Part shown: in pieces, positions 1 to 7,475 of the stretch
Numbering within the stretch: position 1 is the first letter of the stretch
Layout of the letters: each line of letters starts with the position of its first letter
NCBI GenBank assembly: GCA_045541475.1
Contig: JAZQJI010000025.1
Location: forward strand, 86,624 to 150,623
Length of the DNA stretch: 64,000 nucleotides
Source: RGIG3077 sp045541475
GTDB taxonomy: Bacteria; Bacillota; Clostridia; Oscillospirales; Ruminococcaceae
Reading direction: 5' to 3'
Notes under the pieces: generated by a model
Seen by the model: the letters and a program-made list of their open reading frames with translations, nothing else
What the model was told of the DNA's origin: nothing
Databases searched by the model: none
Made by a program: the position numbers and the translations under genes

Positions 1-636
1 GCCATGTGTTGAGGCAAGAGATTCTTCAACAGAAATTGTTCTATCGTAAGCAGAAGCAATTTCTTTAAAAGCAGAGAATGATATAGCGTAACGGTAAATC
101 ATTGCCATATCCTTAGCAGTTGTGTATTGATTATCATCATCTGCACCAAACGGATCGACAAAGTTGGTACTTGTGGCACCTGCAAGTTTTGCAGTTTCGT
201 TCATCAATTCAACAAATGCACCCGAAACATCGCCTTCACATATATAATCGGCAAGCAACATAGCTTCCTGGCAAGAATTATACAAAAGCATTGCATAAAG
301 GCAATCACGCACAGTTGTTTTTTCTCCATTACGAAAATCAGCCGAAGGAAGACCTGCTGTATCGCTGTAATTTTTGCAAGTTATTTTTGTATTCAGATCC
401 GGTATCTTTTCGATTGTTATTATAGCTGTAACAATCATTGCAAGATATCCGGGTGAAATCCTTGCAGTTTCGTTTTCAGAAGCAACGCACATTGAAGCAT
501 CGGTATTGTATATATAGTATGCCTGAGCTGTAATTTCGTTACTTGTTGAAGGTACAAATTCAATGGCAGCCGCATTCGGTGCAAAACATCCAATTGCAAC
601 AACAAGCGTTACCAAAAAGGCAAATAGTCTTTTCAT
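1..636 (-). CDS. Degenerate D-Ala-D-Ala carboxypeptidase-like protein (peptidase S11 family), 3' end outside window
   Basis: Read from the minus strand, this gives 212 residues of a secreted protein before the window edge. It starts at ATG 636 behind AAAGGAAAA and has a signal peptide of about 24 residues ending ANAAA. The fold signature of S11 DD-carboxypeptidases (DacA/PBP5 type) is clear: the RISPG block, the TTVRDCLYAMLLYNS block and NETAKLAGATSTNFVDPFG. The catalytic SxxK motif, expected after RISP-G, reads YLAM, and the SGN motif reads NSC, so two of the three active-site motifs are lost. The KTG motif lies outside the window. By family these enzymes trim peptidoglycan stem peptides; this one is probably non-catalytic and may act as a binding or regulatory relative. 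It lies 20 bases downstream of glmU on the same strand. Confidence 0.8.
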   Translation of the reverse strand, partial: MKRLFAFLVTLVVAIGCFAPNAAAIEFVPSTSNEITAQAYYIYNTDASMCVASENETARISPGYLAMIVTAIITIEKIPDLNTKITCKNYSDTAGLPSADFRNGEKTTVRDCLYAMLLYNSCQEAMLLADYICEGDVSGAFVELMNETAKLAGATSTNFVDPFGADDDNQYTTAKDMAMIYRYAISFSAFKEIASAYDRTISVEESLASTHG

Positions 637-656
637 TGCCGTTTTCCTTTCAGTGT

Positions 657-2039
657 TTATTCATCCCTTGTAGCTTTTTTACCAAGCTTTTTCAGAGAAT
701 ATCCGTCTTTAAGTTTAAATTCGCCCCTATCAAGAGCCAAAGCGTAATCAGGAACATCTTTAACAACAGTCGTTCCTGCCGCAGTATATGCACCCTTACC
801 AAGTTTTACGGGAGCAATAAGATTTGTATTACATCCGATAAAGCAATTGTCGCCTATTGTTGTGCGGTTTTTATTCATACCGTCATAATTTACTGTTACA
901 CAGCCGCAGCCAAAGTTAACTCTTGCACCTACATCACTATCACCCACGTAAGTAAGGTGCGCAACGGCAGTGTTTTCGCCAATAACACTGTTTTTAATCT
1001 CAACAAAATCACCGATTTTCACGCCGCTCTTGATATGGCTGTTAGGTCTGATGTGAACAAACGGGCCGATTTTAACGTTATCATCAATAACAGCATCATA
1101 ACCTTGAACATAATTCAGCTTTGTATTATTCCCTACCTTAACATTTTCAAGCAAGCAATTAGGTCCAATAACACAATTTTCACCGATTACAGTACCATTT
1201 GCAAGAACTGAACCCTGCAAAATGTGCGTACCAACACCAATTTCGACATTTCTTTCAATAACAATACCATCTGTGCAGGTGAACTCAACACCGTTTTCAA
1301 GATGTTTATCAATTACATTTTTTCTTGCAATATCGTTGAGCATTAAAAGGCCCTTGCGATCATTTGCGCCAAGCACAACATCACTGTTTTCAGCTGTATA
1401 GCAACCTGCATTACAGCCCATTGATATTAGAATTGAAACTGTATCTGTAAGATAGTATTCATTAGAAGCATTATTGTTTGTAAGCTTGTCAAGCGCATCA
1501 ATGAGCTTATCGGTTTTAAACCAATAGCAGCCGGAATTTACTTCGTTGATTTTAAGTTGTTCCTGCGATGCGTCTTTCTGTTCAACAATGCCGTCAATAC
1601 CTTTTTCGTTTCTGATAATTCTACCATATCCGAAAGGGTTATCAACACGTGCAGAAATAACCGTAACAGCGTTATCGGATTCTATATGTTCTTCCAACGC
1701 GTTTTTAATGGTATCGGCATCAATAAACGGCGCATCACCACAAAGAACAAGAGTGTTTTTACTGTTTGTTTTTTTAAGAAAAGGCACGCCTTGCATAACA
1801 GCATGACCTGTTCCGAGTCTTTCGGCTTGCAATGCTGTTTTGTAGCGATCACCTATGTATTCATCAATAATTTCTGATTTATATCCTTTAATTATACAGA
1901 TATCATCAACACCTGCATTTTCACAGGCGCTTATAACCCATTCAAGCATGGGTTCGCCCAAAACTTTGAACATTGGCTTTGGTATTTCGGCTTTCATTCT
2001 TTTACCTTGTCCGCCTGCCAGAATTATAGCACTGTTCAT
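657..2039 (-). CDS. glmU: Bifunctional N-acetylglucosamine-1-phosphate uridyltransferase / glucosamine-1-phosphate acetyltransferase GlmU
   Basis: GlmU makes UDP-GlcNAc, the precursor of peptidoglycan and other glycans, in the cytoplasm. The 460-residue length is normal. The N-terminal pyrophosphorylase domain starts with the nucleotide-binding AIILAGGQGKRM motif and has GTGHAV around residue 75. From about residue 250 there is a left-handed beta-helix of hexapeptide repeats (IGENCVIGPN, VKIGPFVHIRP), with the acetyltransferase signature VNYDG near residue 380. I chose ATG 2039, nine codons inside the longest reading frame, because AAGGTGG precedes it at good spacing and the protein then begins MNSAIILAGG, as in the family. 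The DD-peptidase-like gene follows 20 bases downstream, so both may share a transcript concerned with the cell wall. Confidence 0.96.
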   Translation of the reverse strand: MNSAIILAGGQGKRMKAEIPKPMFKVLGEPMLEWVISACENAGVDDICIIKGYKSEIIDEYIGDRYKTALQAERLGTGHAVMQGVPFLKKTNSKNTLVLCGDAPFIDADTIKNALEEHIESDNAVTVISARVDNPFGYGRIIRNEKGIDGIVEQKDASQEQLKINEVNSGCYWFKTDKLIDALDKLTNNNASNEYYLTDTVSILISMGCNAGCYTAENSDVVLGANDRKGLLMLNDIARKNVIDKHLENGVEFTCTDGIVIERNVEIGVGTHILQGSVLANGTVIGENCVIGPNCLLENVKVGNNTKLNYVQGYDAVIDDNVKIGPFVHIRPNSHIKSGVKIGDFVEIKNSVIGENTAVAHLTYVGDSDVGARVNFGCGCVTVNYDGMNKNRTTIGDNCFIGCNTNLIAPVKLGKGAYTAAGTTVVKDVPDYALALDRGEFKLKDGYSLKKLGKKATRDE

Positions 2040-2103
2040 TATATTATTACCACCTTTGCAATGCATTATAATAAATAATATTACATAATTATCCTATGAT
2101 AAC

Positions 2104-2132
2104 ATTATGACAATTTTTTATTCAATTTTCAA
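2104..2132 (-). promoter_or_regulatory. Likely sigma-A promoter of glmU
   Basis: On the minus strand TTGAAA and CATAAT are separated by 17 bases, about 65 bases upstream of the glmU start codon. The spacing is ideal and only three of twelve positions deviate from consensus. Confidence 0.6.
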
Positions 2133-2238
2133 GTGTTTTATCTAATTTTGTGAATTTGACGGAAAGTGGAATATATAAAAGGTAAAATCTTGTTAGAATT
2201 TTTCAAAAAAAATACTTTTCTTTTTTTTAATTTTATGT

Positions 2239-2279
2239 TATAATGTTGACAACTCCGTAATGTTAAAGAATTTTACGGA
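2239..2279 (+). promoter_or_regulatory. ppdK promoter -10 box and 5' leader hairpin
   Basis: TATAAT at 2239-2244 is a consensus -10 box with only a weak T-rich -35 region. The leader then contains the inverted repeat TCCGTAA / TTACGGA (2254-2260 and 2273-2279). It has no following T-run, so it is more likely an mRNA-stabilising or regulatory leader stem than a terminator. The GGAGGT ribosome binding site follows at 2293. Confidence 0.5.
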
Positions 2280-2308
2280 ATTGAAAAATTTTGGAGGTAT
2301 GTTAAACT

Positions 2309-4930
2309 ATGAGCAAAAAGTACGTTTATCAGTTCAACGAAGGCAACGCTTCCATGCGTGAAATTCTTGGCGGTAAGGGCGCTAACCTTGCTGAAATGAC
2401 AGCATTGGGTCTTCCCGTTCCCCAGGGTTTCACAATTTCAACAGAAGCTTGCACTCAGTACTATGAGGACGGCCGTCAGATCAATGATGAGATCATGGCT
2501 GAAATCATGAAGAACATCGAAATCATGGAAGAAAGAGTCGGCAAGAAGTTCGGCGATCAGGAGAATCCTCTTCTCGTATCGGTTCGTTCCGGTGCTCGCG
2601 CTTCAATGCCCGGCATGATGGATACAATCCTCAACCTCGGTCTTAACGAAGATGTTGTAGAATTTATGTCCAAGAAGTCCGGCAATCCTCGTTGGGCTTG
2701 GGACTGCTACCGCAGATTCATCCAGATGTACTCCGACGTTGTTATGGAAGTTGGTAAGAAATATTTTGAAGAACTCATCGACAAGATGAAGGAAGAAAAG
2801 GGTGTTACTCAGGACGTTGAGCTTACAGCAGACGATCTCAAGACACTTGCCGGTCAGTTCAAGGCTGAATACAAGGCTAAGATTGGTAGCGATTTCCCCA
2901 CAGATCCTAAGGAACAGCTCATGGGTGCAGTTAAGGCTGTATTCCGTTCATGGGACAACCCCAGAGCTAACGTTTACCGTCGTGACAACGATATCCCTTA
3001 TTCTTGGGGTACTGCTGTTAACGTACAGATGATGGCATTTGGTAACATGGGCGATGATTGCGGTACCGGTGTTGCATTTACACGTGACCCTGCTACAGGC
3101 GAAAAGAAGCTCATGGGTGAATTCCTTACAAACGCACAGGGCGAAGACGTTGTTGCCGGCGTTAGAACTCCTATGCCCATCGCTCAGATGGAAGAAAAGT
3201 TCCCTGCTGCATTCGCTCAGTTCAAGGAAGTTTGCCAGATTCTCGAAAACCACTACAGAGATATGCAGGATATGGAGTTTACAGTTGAAAACGAAAAGCT
3301 CTATATGCTTCAGACAAGAAACGGCAAGAGAACTGCTCAGGCTGCTCTCAAGATCGCTTGCGACCTTGTTGATGAAGGCATGAGAACAGAGCAGGAAGCT
3401 GTTTCTATGATCGATCCTCGTAACCTTGATACACTTCTCCATCCCCAGTTTGATGCCAAGGCAATCAAGGCTGCTACTCCTATGGGTAAGGGTCTTGGTG
3501 CTTCTCCCGGTGCTGCTTGCGGTAAGATTGTATTTACTGCTGACGTTGCAGTTGCTTGGAACGAAAAGGGCGAAAAGGTTGTTCTTGTTCGTCTTGAAAC
3601 ATCTCCTGAAGATATCACCGGTATGAAGGCTGCTCAGGGTATCCTTACAGTTCGTGGCGGTATGACATCTCACGCTGCTGTTGTTGCTCGTGGTATGGGT
3701 ACATGCTGCGTTTCCGGCTGCGGCGATATCAAGATGGATGAAGAAAACAAGAAGTTTGAGCTTGCAGGCAAGACATTCGTTGAAGGCGATTACATCTCCA
3801 TCGACGGTTCTACAGGTAACATCTACGACGGCATCATCCCCACAGTTGATGCTCAGATCGCAGGCGAATTTGGCAGAATCATGGCTTGGGCTGACAAGTA
3901 CAGAGTTCTTAAGGTAAGAACAAACGCAGATACACCCGCTGATGCTAAGAAGGCTCGCGAACTCGGTGCTGAAGGTATCGGTCTTTGCCGTACAGAGCAC
4001 ATGTTCTTCGAAGCTGACAGAATTGCTGCATTCCGCGAAATGATCTGCTCTGATACAGTTGAAGAAAGAGAAGCTGCTCTTGCTAAGATTGAACCCATGC
4101 AGCAGGCTGACTTTGAAGCTCTTTATGAAGCTCTTGAAGGTTGCCCTGTTACAATCAGATTCCTTGATCCTCCCCTTCACGAATTCGTTCCCACAGAAGA
4201 AGCTGACATCAAGCTCCTTGCCGAAACACAGGGCAAGACTGTTGAAGATATCAAGAATATCATCAACTCTCTCCACGAATTCAACCCCATGATGGGTCAC
4301 AGAGGATGCCGTCTTGCTGTAACATATCCTGAAATTGCTGCAATGCAGACAAAGGCTGTTATCAAGGCTGCTATCAACGTTCAGAAGGCTCATCCCGATT
4401 GGACAGTTAAGCCTGAAATCATGATTCCCCTTATCGGCGACGTTAAGGAACTTAAGTTCGTTAAGAAGGTTGTTGTAGACACTGCTGACGCTGTTATCGC
4501 TGAAGCTGGTTCCGACCTTGTATACGAAGTTGGTACAATGATCGAAATCCCCAGAGCTGCTCTTACAGCTGACGAGATCGCTGCTAACGCTGACTTCTTC
4601 TGCTTCGGTACAAACGACCTTACACAGATGACATACGGCTTCTCTAGAGATGACGCTGGCAAGTTCCTCGAAGCTTACTATGATGCTAAGATTTTCGAGA
4701 ACGATCCCTTCGCTAAGCTTGACCAGACAGGTGTTGGTAAGCTTATGGAAACAGCTATCAAGCTTGGTAAGCCCGTTAACGATAAGCTCCACTGCGGTAT
4801 CTGCGGCGAGCACGGCGGCGACCCGACATCTGTTGAGTTCTGCCACAATATCGGTCTTGACTATGTATCTTGCTCACCTTTCCGTGTTCCGATCGCACGT
4901 TTGGCTGCTGCTCAGGCTGCTCTTAGATAA
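2309..4930 (+). CDS. ppdK: Pyruvate, phosphate dikinase
   Basis: PPDK interconverts pyruvate, ATP and phosphate with PEP, AMP and pyrophosphate; in anaerobic Clostridia it commonly serves glycolysis or gluconeogenesis. The 873-residue length is typical. The N-terminal ATP-grasp domain starts KYVYQFNEGNASMREILGGKG. The phosphohistidine swivel domain carries GGMTSHAAVVARGMG around residues 451-465 with the catalytic His. The C-terminal TIM barrel carries GLCRTEHMFF and ends with the catalytic-Cys block KLHCGICGEHGGDP. The start codon has GGAGGT ten bases upstream. Codon use (C-ending codons, higher GC than flanking genes) suggests very high expression. A strong terminator follows at 5113. Confidence 0.98.
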   Translation: MSKKYVYQFNEGNASMREILGGKGANLAEMTALGLPVPQGFTISTEACTQYYEDGRQINDEIMAEIMKNIEIMEERVGKKFGDQENPLLVSVRSGARASMPGMMDTILNLGLNEDVVEFMSKKSGNPRWAWDCYRRFIQMYSDVVMEVGKKYFEELIDKMKEEKGVTQDVELTADDLKTLAGQFKAEYKAKIGSDFPTDPKEQLMGAVKAVFRSWDNPRANVYRRDNDIPYSWGTAVNVQMMAFGNMGDDCGTGVAFTRDPATGEKKLMGEFLTNAQGEDVVAGVRTPMPIAQMEEKFPAAFAQFKEVCQILENHYRDMQDMEFTVENEKLYMLQTRNGKRTAQAALKIACDLVDEGMRTEQEAVSMIDPRNLDTLLHPQFDAKAIKAATPMGKGLGASPGAACGKIVFTADVAVAWNEKGEKVVLVRLETSPEDITGMKAAQGILTVRGGMTSHAAVVARGMGTCCVSGCGDIKMDEENKKFELAGKTFVEGDYISIDGSTGNIYDGIIPTVDAQIAGEFGRIMAWADKYRVLKVRTNADTPADAKKARELGAEGIGLCRTEHMFFEADRIAAFREMICSDTVEEREAALAKIEPMQQADFEALYEALEGCPVTIRFLDPPLHEFVPTEEADIKLLAETQGKTVEDIKNIINSLHEFNPMMGHRGCRLAVTYPEIAAMQTKAVIKAAINVQKAHPDWTVKPEIMIPLIGDVKELKFVKKVVVDTADAVIAEAGSDLVYEVGTMIEIPRAALTADEIAANADFFCFGTNDLTQMTYGFSRDDAGKFLEAYYDAKIFENDPFAKLDQTGVGKLMETAIKLGKPVNDKLHCGICGEHGGDPTSVEFCHNIGLDYVSCSPFRVPIARLAAAQAALR

Positions 4931-5093
4931 ACAAGGAGTTCTCGAAAAATCCGAGGATTTGCCGGAAATTGTGCTGTCCTGGGAATTCAGAATTGACTTT
5001 TTGAAACCGCAAAGGCTTTCCGTAAATCCGGCGGCAACTACCTCCGTGCTAAACAGTGGGAGGATTTAACCGTTGAAGTGCGGATAAGCTGAT
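4931..5093 (+). other. Non-coding stretch after ppdK, possible decayed gene fragment
   Basis: This stretch has clearly higher GC than normal intergenic DNA here and gives a short open frame containing AFRKSGGNYLRAKQWEDLT before a stop. It has no start codon or ribosome binding site. It could be the remnant of a gene tail brought in together with the neighbouring XRE islet. I do not recognise the family. Confidence 0.25.
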
Positions 5094-5112
5094 GTGAATA
5101 AGAAACAAAACG

Positions 5113-5147
5113 ACCTCCTCATTCCGAAAGGAATGGGGAGGTTTTTT
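5113..5147 (+). terminator. Rho-independent terminator of ppdK
   Basis: A 13-bp stem (ACCTCCTCATTCC / GGAATGGGGAGGT, one G-T pair) has a 4-base loop and is followed by a run of six T. It lies 24 bases beyond the stop of the convergent XRE gene and may serve both directions. Confidence 0.9.
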
Positions 5148-5171
5148 GTGTACAAAAAAGCATTTGATTCA

Positions 5172-5762
5172 TCACACCTGCATCAGTTCGAAAATGATCA
5201 CACCGACACCTACAAGCAATATAACAATTGCCTGTACGATGACGATAATCTCCAATCCTTTCATGGATTTGCGTTTTTGGGCTTCCTTTTCCTTTTCGAT
5301 GTCATCGAGTGTACTGCCATTTACAAAGGCAAGCACCTCCCGATAGGTCTGTACATCATTCTCGCTCTTGATCTGTTCGAATCTGTGCCACGCAAGAAAT
5401 ACACCCACAGCCAGTGCACCCCAGACAACGCCACCGATGGCACCGCCATATTCCAACAGCGGCACGCCTGTCACAATCAGCAGCAGGATTCCCAGCCCAC
5501 AGATCAGTTGGAGCTTCTTGAATGTTCTTACGTCTTTGCTTTTTACCTGTTCTTTCATAACCGCAACATCTCCTTTGATCAATTCGTCAAGAGAAACACC
5601 AAACAGATCGCTCAGAATCAGCAAGCTATGCACATCGGGATAGCTTTTCTCAGTCTCCCAGTTGGAAACAGTCTGGCGGCTAACATAGGCTTTCTCCGCC
5701 AGTGCCTCCTGTGACCAGCCAAGCTCCGTTCTGTGCTGCTTGATCGTTTTTCCAATTTCCAA
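5172..5762 (-). CDS. XRE-family transcriptional regulator with C-terminal membrane segments
   Basis: The first 65 residues are a Cro/C1-type helix-turn-helix: IGKTIKQHRTELGWSQEAL, then VSRQTVSNWE and a dimer-type helix SLLILSDLFGVSLDELI. The rest holds three hydrophobic segments (LICGLGILLLIVTGVPLL, WGALAVGVFLAW and VQAIVILLVGVGVIIF), so the protein is probably a membrane-anchored DNA-binding protein. I prefer the TTG start at 5762: AAAGGAG lies eight bases before it, whereas the in-frame ATG at 5771 abuts the Shine-Dalgarno with no spacing. Base composition is richer in GC than the genes around it. The ligand and targets are unknown; the palindrome at 5858-5887 upstream is a candidate operator. 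Confidence 0.85.
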   Translation of the reverse strand: MEIGKTIKQHRTELGWSQEALAEKAYVSRQTVSNWETEKSYPDVHSLLILSDLFGVSLDELIKGDVAVMKEQVKSKDVRTFKKLQLICGLGILLLIVTGVPLLEYGGAIGGVVWGALAVGVFLAWHRFEQIKSENDVQTYREVLAFVNGSTLDDIEKEKEAQKRKSMKGLEIIVIVQAIVILLVGVGVIIFELMQV

Positions 5763-5857
5763 ATCATCCATCTCCTTTCCATTTGGGGTTCACCTGTGTA
5801 TGTATCATAGCATATCTGCAGCCGTTTTTCTACCAAAAGGACTTGACTTTCTGAAAA

Positions 5858-5887
5858 ACGTCCTGTCAAAATGTTTTGACAGGACGT
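5858..5887. promoter_or_regulatory. Perfect 14-bp-arm palindrome upstream of the XRE gene
   Basis: The arms ACGTCCTGTCAAAA and TTTTGACAGGACGT are exact complements around a central TG. Each arm contains TTGACA, so it can present a -35 hexamer on both strands, although good -10 boxes at 17 bases are not seen. It could be the XRE operator or a stem-loop at the edge of the islet. Confidence 0.55.
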
Positions 5888-6034
5888 ATATGCGTCATTT
5901 TGTCACTTTGTGTACTTCCATTGTAGTATAAATTAGGACATAAAGCAATTTTCCCGACTCTTATGAGTTGGGGAGGTTTTGTATGTAAAAAATCCGTCCC
6001 CGAATTTCATCGTGTACGGCTTATCAACCTGTAA

Positions 6035-6454
6035 TTATTTTGCGTATTTTGAATATGAAGCGTATAGTTCATCAGCAAATTGTTTTAGATATGTCTGATT
6101 AAAAACACTGCTAAAATTAACTTTGTATTCTATTAAATCATCGCACACATCGCACAAATATCCTTTAACAATTATCTGACCTTTATTATCTGACGAAAAC
6201 GATATGTACTTATGAAATCCATAAGGTTCTTCAATCTTTGCTGTACCCTCCAAATTATTATAAAGCGATTTCAAGTGTATTGAGAACGCTGCAAATTGCT
6301 TAATGTCAATATCCATTTCAGAAAAAGAAGAAAATTTATCATTTACAACAGACACTGCCAAAATTGTATTTGGCGAATACTGAATATCAGATTCAAAGAT
6401 TCGCAGGCTTAACATTAGTTTAAATTCACCTGCATGTAATGTGTGATTTAACAT
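6035..6454 (-). CDS. Orphan 139-residue cytoplasmic protein
   Basis: I do not firmly recognise this protein. It has no signal peptide or membrane segment. It looks like one small beta-rich domain (alternating strands LAVSVVNDKF, YISFSSDNKGQIIVKGYL) followed by a C-terminal helix with FADELYASYSKYAK. The overall shape resembles WapI-type immunity or DUF6228-like proteins, where a beta-sheet domain ends in a helix after a phrase like NQTYLKQF, but that is only an impression. ATG 6454 follows GGGGATG. It stands alone, ending about 110 bases from the bidirectional terminator at 6565. Confidence 0.6.
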   Translation of the reverse strand: MLNHTLHAGEFKLMLSLRIFESDIQYSPNTILAVSVVNDKFSSFSEMDIDIKQFAAFSIHLKSLYNNLEGTAKIEEPYGFHKYISFSSDNKGQIIVKGYLCDVCDDLIEYKVNFSSVFNQTYLKQFADELYASYSKYAK

Positions 6455-6564
6455 TTACACATCCCCCATAAATTACGATGTATTATCCTCCATTATATCA
6501 CACATTTTGCAAATATACAACGCAATTATAAAGCTATAGGGAGACTTTTTAGAAAACTGCAAAC

Positions 6565-6598
6565 AAAAAATGCCTGATCATACGACCAGGCATTTTTT
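6565..6598 (-). terminator. Bidirectional terminator downstream of purC
   Basis: AAAAAATGCCTG / CAGGCATTTTTT form a 12-bp stem with a 10-base loop and A/T tracts on both flanks, so it works on either strand. It lies 22 bases after the purC stop. Confidence 0.85.
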
Positions 6599-6619
6599 AG
6601 TATCTATAATACAATTAAA

Positions 6620-7303
6620 TTATCTGTTGAGGATAAGCTTTGTAAGCTCAACTGGATCAACAATAGTATCGCCCTTGTAAACACGCATATTGCCGGAAGC
6701 AATTTCGTCGATGAGGATAACCTCGTCATTGTTATAACCAAATTCAAACTTGATATCCCACAAATCAAGACCGATTGTTTTGAGATCGTCAGCAACAATC
6801 TTTGTGATCTTCAAAGTCTGTTCCTTCATGCTTTCAAACATTTCGGGAGACATAACACCAAGAGCTGCAAGACCTTCCCCTGTTACCAAAGGATCGCCCT
6901 TTTCATCATTTTTGAATGTACATTCAACATAGCCGCCTTCAAGAACAGTACCATCCTGAATATACTCGCCGTATCTACGAATAAAGCTGCCTGTTGCAAC
7001 AAGACGGCAGATTACTTCAAGACCGTGCCCGAATACTGTTGCGGGCAGAACTTCCATTGTAGCATTATCAACATCCGCATTAACATAATGTGTCTTTATG
7101 CCTGCTTTTTTGAGAAGCTCAAAATAATATACAGATGTCTGCAAGTTTGCCTTGCCTATACCATCAATAGTCAAGCCTACTGTGTTTTCGCCGGGATCAA
7201 AAACGCCGTCTTTGCCGGTGCAGTCATCCTTAAACTTAAGCATTACATTGCCGTTTTCAAGTTTGTAAACATCCTTTGTTTTACCGGTATAAATCTTTTC
7301 CAT
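6620..7303 (-). CDS. purC: Phosphoribosylaminoimidazole-succinocarboxamide synthase (SAICAR synthetase)
   Basis: PurC joins aspartate to CAIR in purine synthesis, using ATP, in the cytoplasm. The 227-residue length fits the bacterial single-domain enzyme. Recognisable blocks are the start MEKIYTGKTKDVYKLENG, the ATP-loop-like LKFKDDCTGKDGVFDPG, the substrate motif CRLVATGSFIRRYG near residues 92-105, and LWDIKFEFG with LIDEIASGNMR near the end. The gene stands alone with its own promoter (7339-7367) and terminator, rather than inside a purine operon as in many Firmicutes. Confidence 0.97.
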   Translation of the reverse strand: MEKIYTGKTKDVYKLENGNVMLKFKDDCTGKDGVFDPGENTVGLTIDGIGKANLQTSVYYFELLKKAGIKTHYVNADVDNATMEVLPATVFGHGLEVICRLVATGSFIRRYGEYIQDGTVLEGGYVECTFKNDEKGDPLVTGEGLAALGVMSPEMFESMKEQTLKITKIVADDLKTIGLDLWDIKFEFGYNNDEVILIDEIASGNMRVYKGDTIVDPVELTKLILNR

Positions 7304-7338
7304 AGTTATTACCCTTTCATTTAAAAAACTATATTAAA

Positions 7339-7367
7339 AATTTAATACATTTTCACGCAGATGTCAA
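7339..7367 (-). promoter_or_regulatory. purC promoter
   Basis: Minus-strand TTGACA and TAAATT are separated by 17 bases, 36 bases before the purC start. The -35 is perfect and the -10 matches four of six. No PurR box or riboswitch fold was evident. Confidence 0.6.
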
Positions 7368-7417
7368 GCGTTTTACGAAACTTTTTTTGAAAAAATATCT
7401 AAAATTTTCCACATAAA

Positions 7418-7456
7418 AAATTAAGCACACATTTTTTCTGTTTGTGTGCTTAATTT
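7418..7456 (-). terminator. Terminator of galT
   Basis: AAATTAAGCACACA / TGTGTGCTTAATTT form a 14-bp stem. On the minus strand it ends in a T-run. It lies 20 bases after the galT stop. Confidence 0.8.
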
Positions 7457-7475
7457 ATGTATAGTTTTATGAATT

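Noticed and set aside
543..1211. 222-codon plus-strand frame across the DD-peptidase-like gene and glmU
   Set aside because: It crosses two well-supported minus-strand genes, and its translation is low in any recognisable motif.
2254..2279. Riboswitch upstream of ppdK
   Set aside because: There is only one short stem with no further conserved structure or T-run, so it is listed as a leader hairpin and not as a riboswitch.
2948..4846. 632-codon open frame antisense to ppdK
   Set aside because: It is a mirror frame of a highly biased, C-ending-codon gene. The translation has no domain, no ribosome binding site and no promoter, and ppdK is certain.
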